A DNA stretch of 64,000 bases from assembly GCA_949316235.1 (NCBI GenBank), contig OX438759.1:19096618-19160617 (forward strand). The letters run 5' to 3'. The notes under the pieces are model-generated. The model ran no database searches. It was not told where the DNA came from and saw nothing but the letters and a program-made list of their open reading frames with translations. This document shows positions 63,221 to 64,000 of this stretch, one piece after another; the stretch's first letter is position 1, and each line of letters opens with the position of its first letter. The translations under genes were made by a program, and so were the position numbers. The DNA is from Oegoconia quadripuncta. Lineage: Eukaryota > Arthropoda > Insecta > Lepidoptera > Autostichidae.

Positions 63221-64000
63221 TAATTAATTGACTGCATATGTATGGGAAAAGTTTTTTTTGATTTCTAACATTTCTAGTACTGAAACTTCAGTTGGTCCCA
63301 TGGAACTTTTTGATCAGTATACGAAACAGGATCGATTAGCATCAAAAAATTTTTTTGTGAGAAATGGTAATTTTCTTGCTAACCGTACATTTTTTTGAAA
63401 ATCTGTGAATGGGAATGAAATTTTGTTGAAAAATTATGGATAGTCTCCTAAGACCAATTTCTTGTAGCTGCAACGATTAAGGTACCTCCCTTGGCTGCCC
63501 CATTGAAACTTTCCACTCTATATAAGTTTGTCGGGTTAATTTTGTTAGACCTTATATAGTTGCTGCGTTTGCTCCGTTTACAGACGCAGCAACTGCAACT
63601 GATCGCTTTCTAGTCGCAACAAACAAAGAGGCCGCGTAAACTTAATCTACGGGATATCAAAACAAAAGGTTTTTTAACAAGGATCTGTATATCAGCTATT
63701 ATTAGTACATTATGTATTACACGGTCGGGTTTTTTACTTTACCTGGCTTTGTGTTCATATGACAAATATGAAGACTGTAGCTTCAACGGTTAAGCTGCTA
63801 AAGGTTTGTGACAGACCACAGACTGACAGACAGGCGGAGGGACATATGAGCGACAGCAATAAGCCTCTATTTGGCCTTCGGGTACGGAATCCTAAAAACT
63901 AATTCAAGGTTAAATATTCTAATAATATCTATTCGACAGCAGCGACCCCTCGCCTGTACCGGGCCTTTATGGAAGCTTTTGTATAATATAATATAGTTGC
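63221..64000. other. non-coding right edge with an old repeat
   Basis: 63775-63900 (ACAGACCACAGACTGACAGA ... CTTCGGGTACGGAATCCTAA) resembles a widespread lepidopteran repeat end that I recall but cannot name. No gene recognised. Confidence 0.35.

Overview
The window looks like repeat-dense, AT-rich intergenic DNA from an insect, most likely a moth or butterfly. This is inferred from one insect-type inward-rectifier potassium channel gene with a spliced intron, several tRNA-derived SINE families, many 5'-truncated non-LTR retrotransposons, Helitron-like ends, mariner-like elements and MITEs. No bacterial features such as operons, rRNA or CRISPR were seen.

The only host gene I can support is a Kir channel on the + strand near the left end: exon 1 at 1035-1152, a 2.8 kb intron holding LINE debris, and exon 2 at 3991-5060. 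The joined protein has 395 residues and both Kir halves, but its selectivity filter reads TVAYG instead of the usual TIGYG/TVGYG. A 328-bp MITE lies about 200 bp past the stop codon and carries the first AATAAA downstream of the gene.

The rest is mobile DNA. At 20.35-25.01 kb is a Ty3/gypsy-type LTR retrotransposon. Its two LTR copies look identical and it has a candidate ATACT target duplication, yet it lacks the catalytic reverse transcriptase core and has two further reading-frame lesions. An array of eight TTGTCCGGTCC words sits between its pol region and 3' LTR. A mariner transposase remnant (39.96-40.92 kb) shares its terminal sequence with two MITEs at 6.96 and 30.10 kb. Three inverted-repeat elements (10.67, 34.06, 58.25 kb) share a TATACAGGG-type end. 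A 0.55-0.6 kb element occurs twice in opposite orientation (38.3 and 60.8 kb).

Retroposons dominate 7-19, 28-37 and 42-63 kb. SINE-A has a tRNA-like head and about 19 copies or pieces. SINE-B and SINE-C are related to each other. SINE-D has two copies. LINE tails come from jockey-like, RTE-like, RNase H-bearing and other families. Several are nested, some with visible target duplications. Tandem repeats include three long pentanucleotide arrays, each beside an AATAAA signal in the matching orientation, and an eight-copy 157-bp satellite at 54.12-55.37 kb whose units alternate A/G in a dimeric pattern. Family names SINE-A to SINE-D are labels made for this annotation. All calls come from reading the sequence by eye, without database searches.
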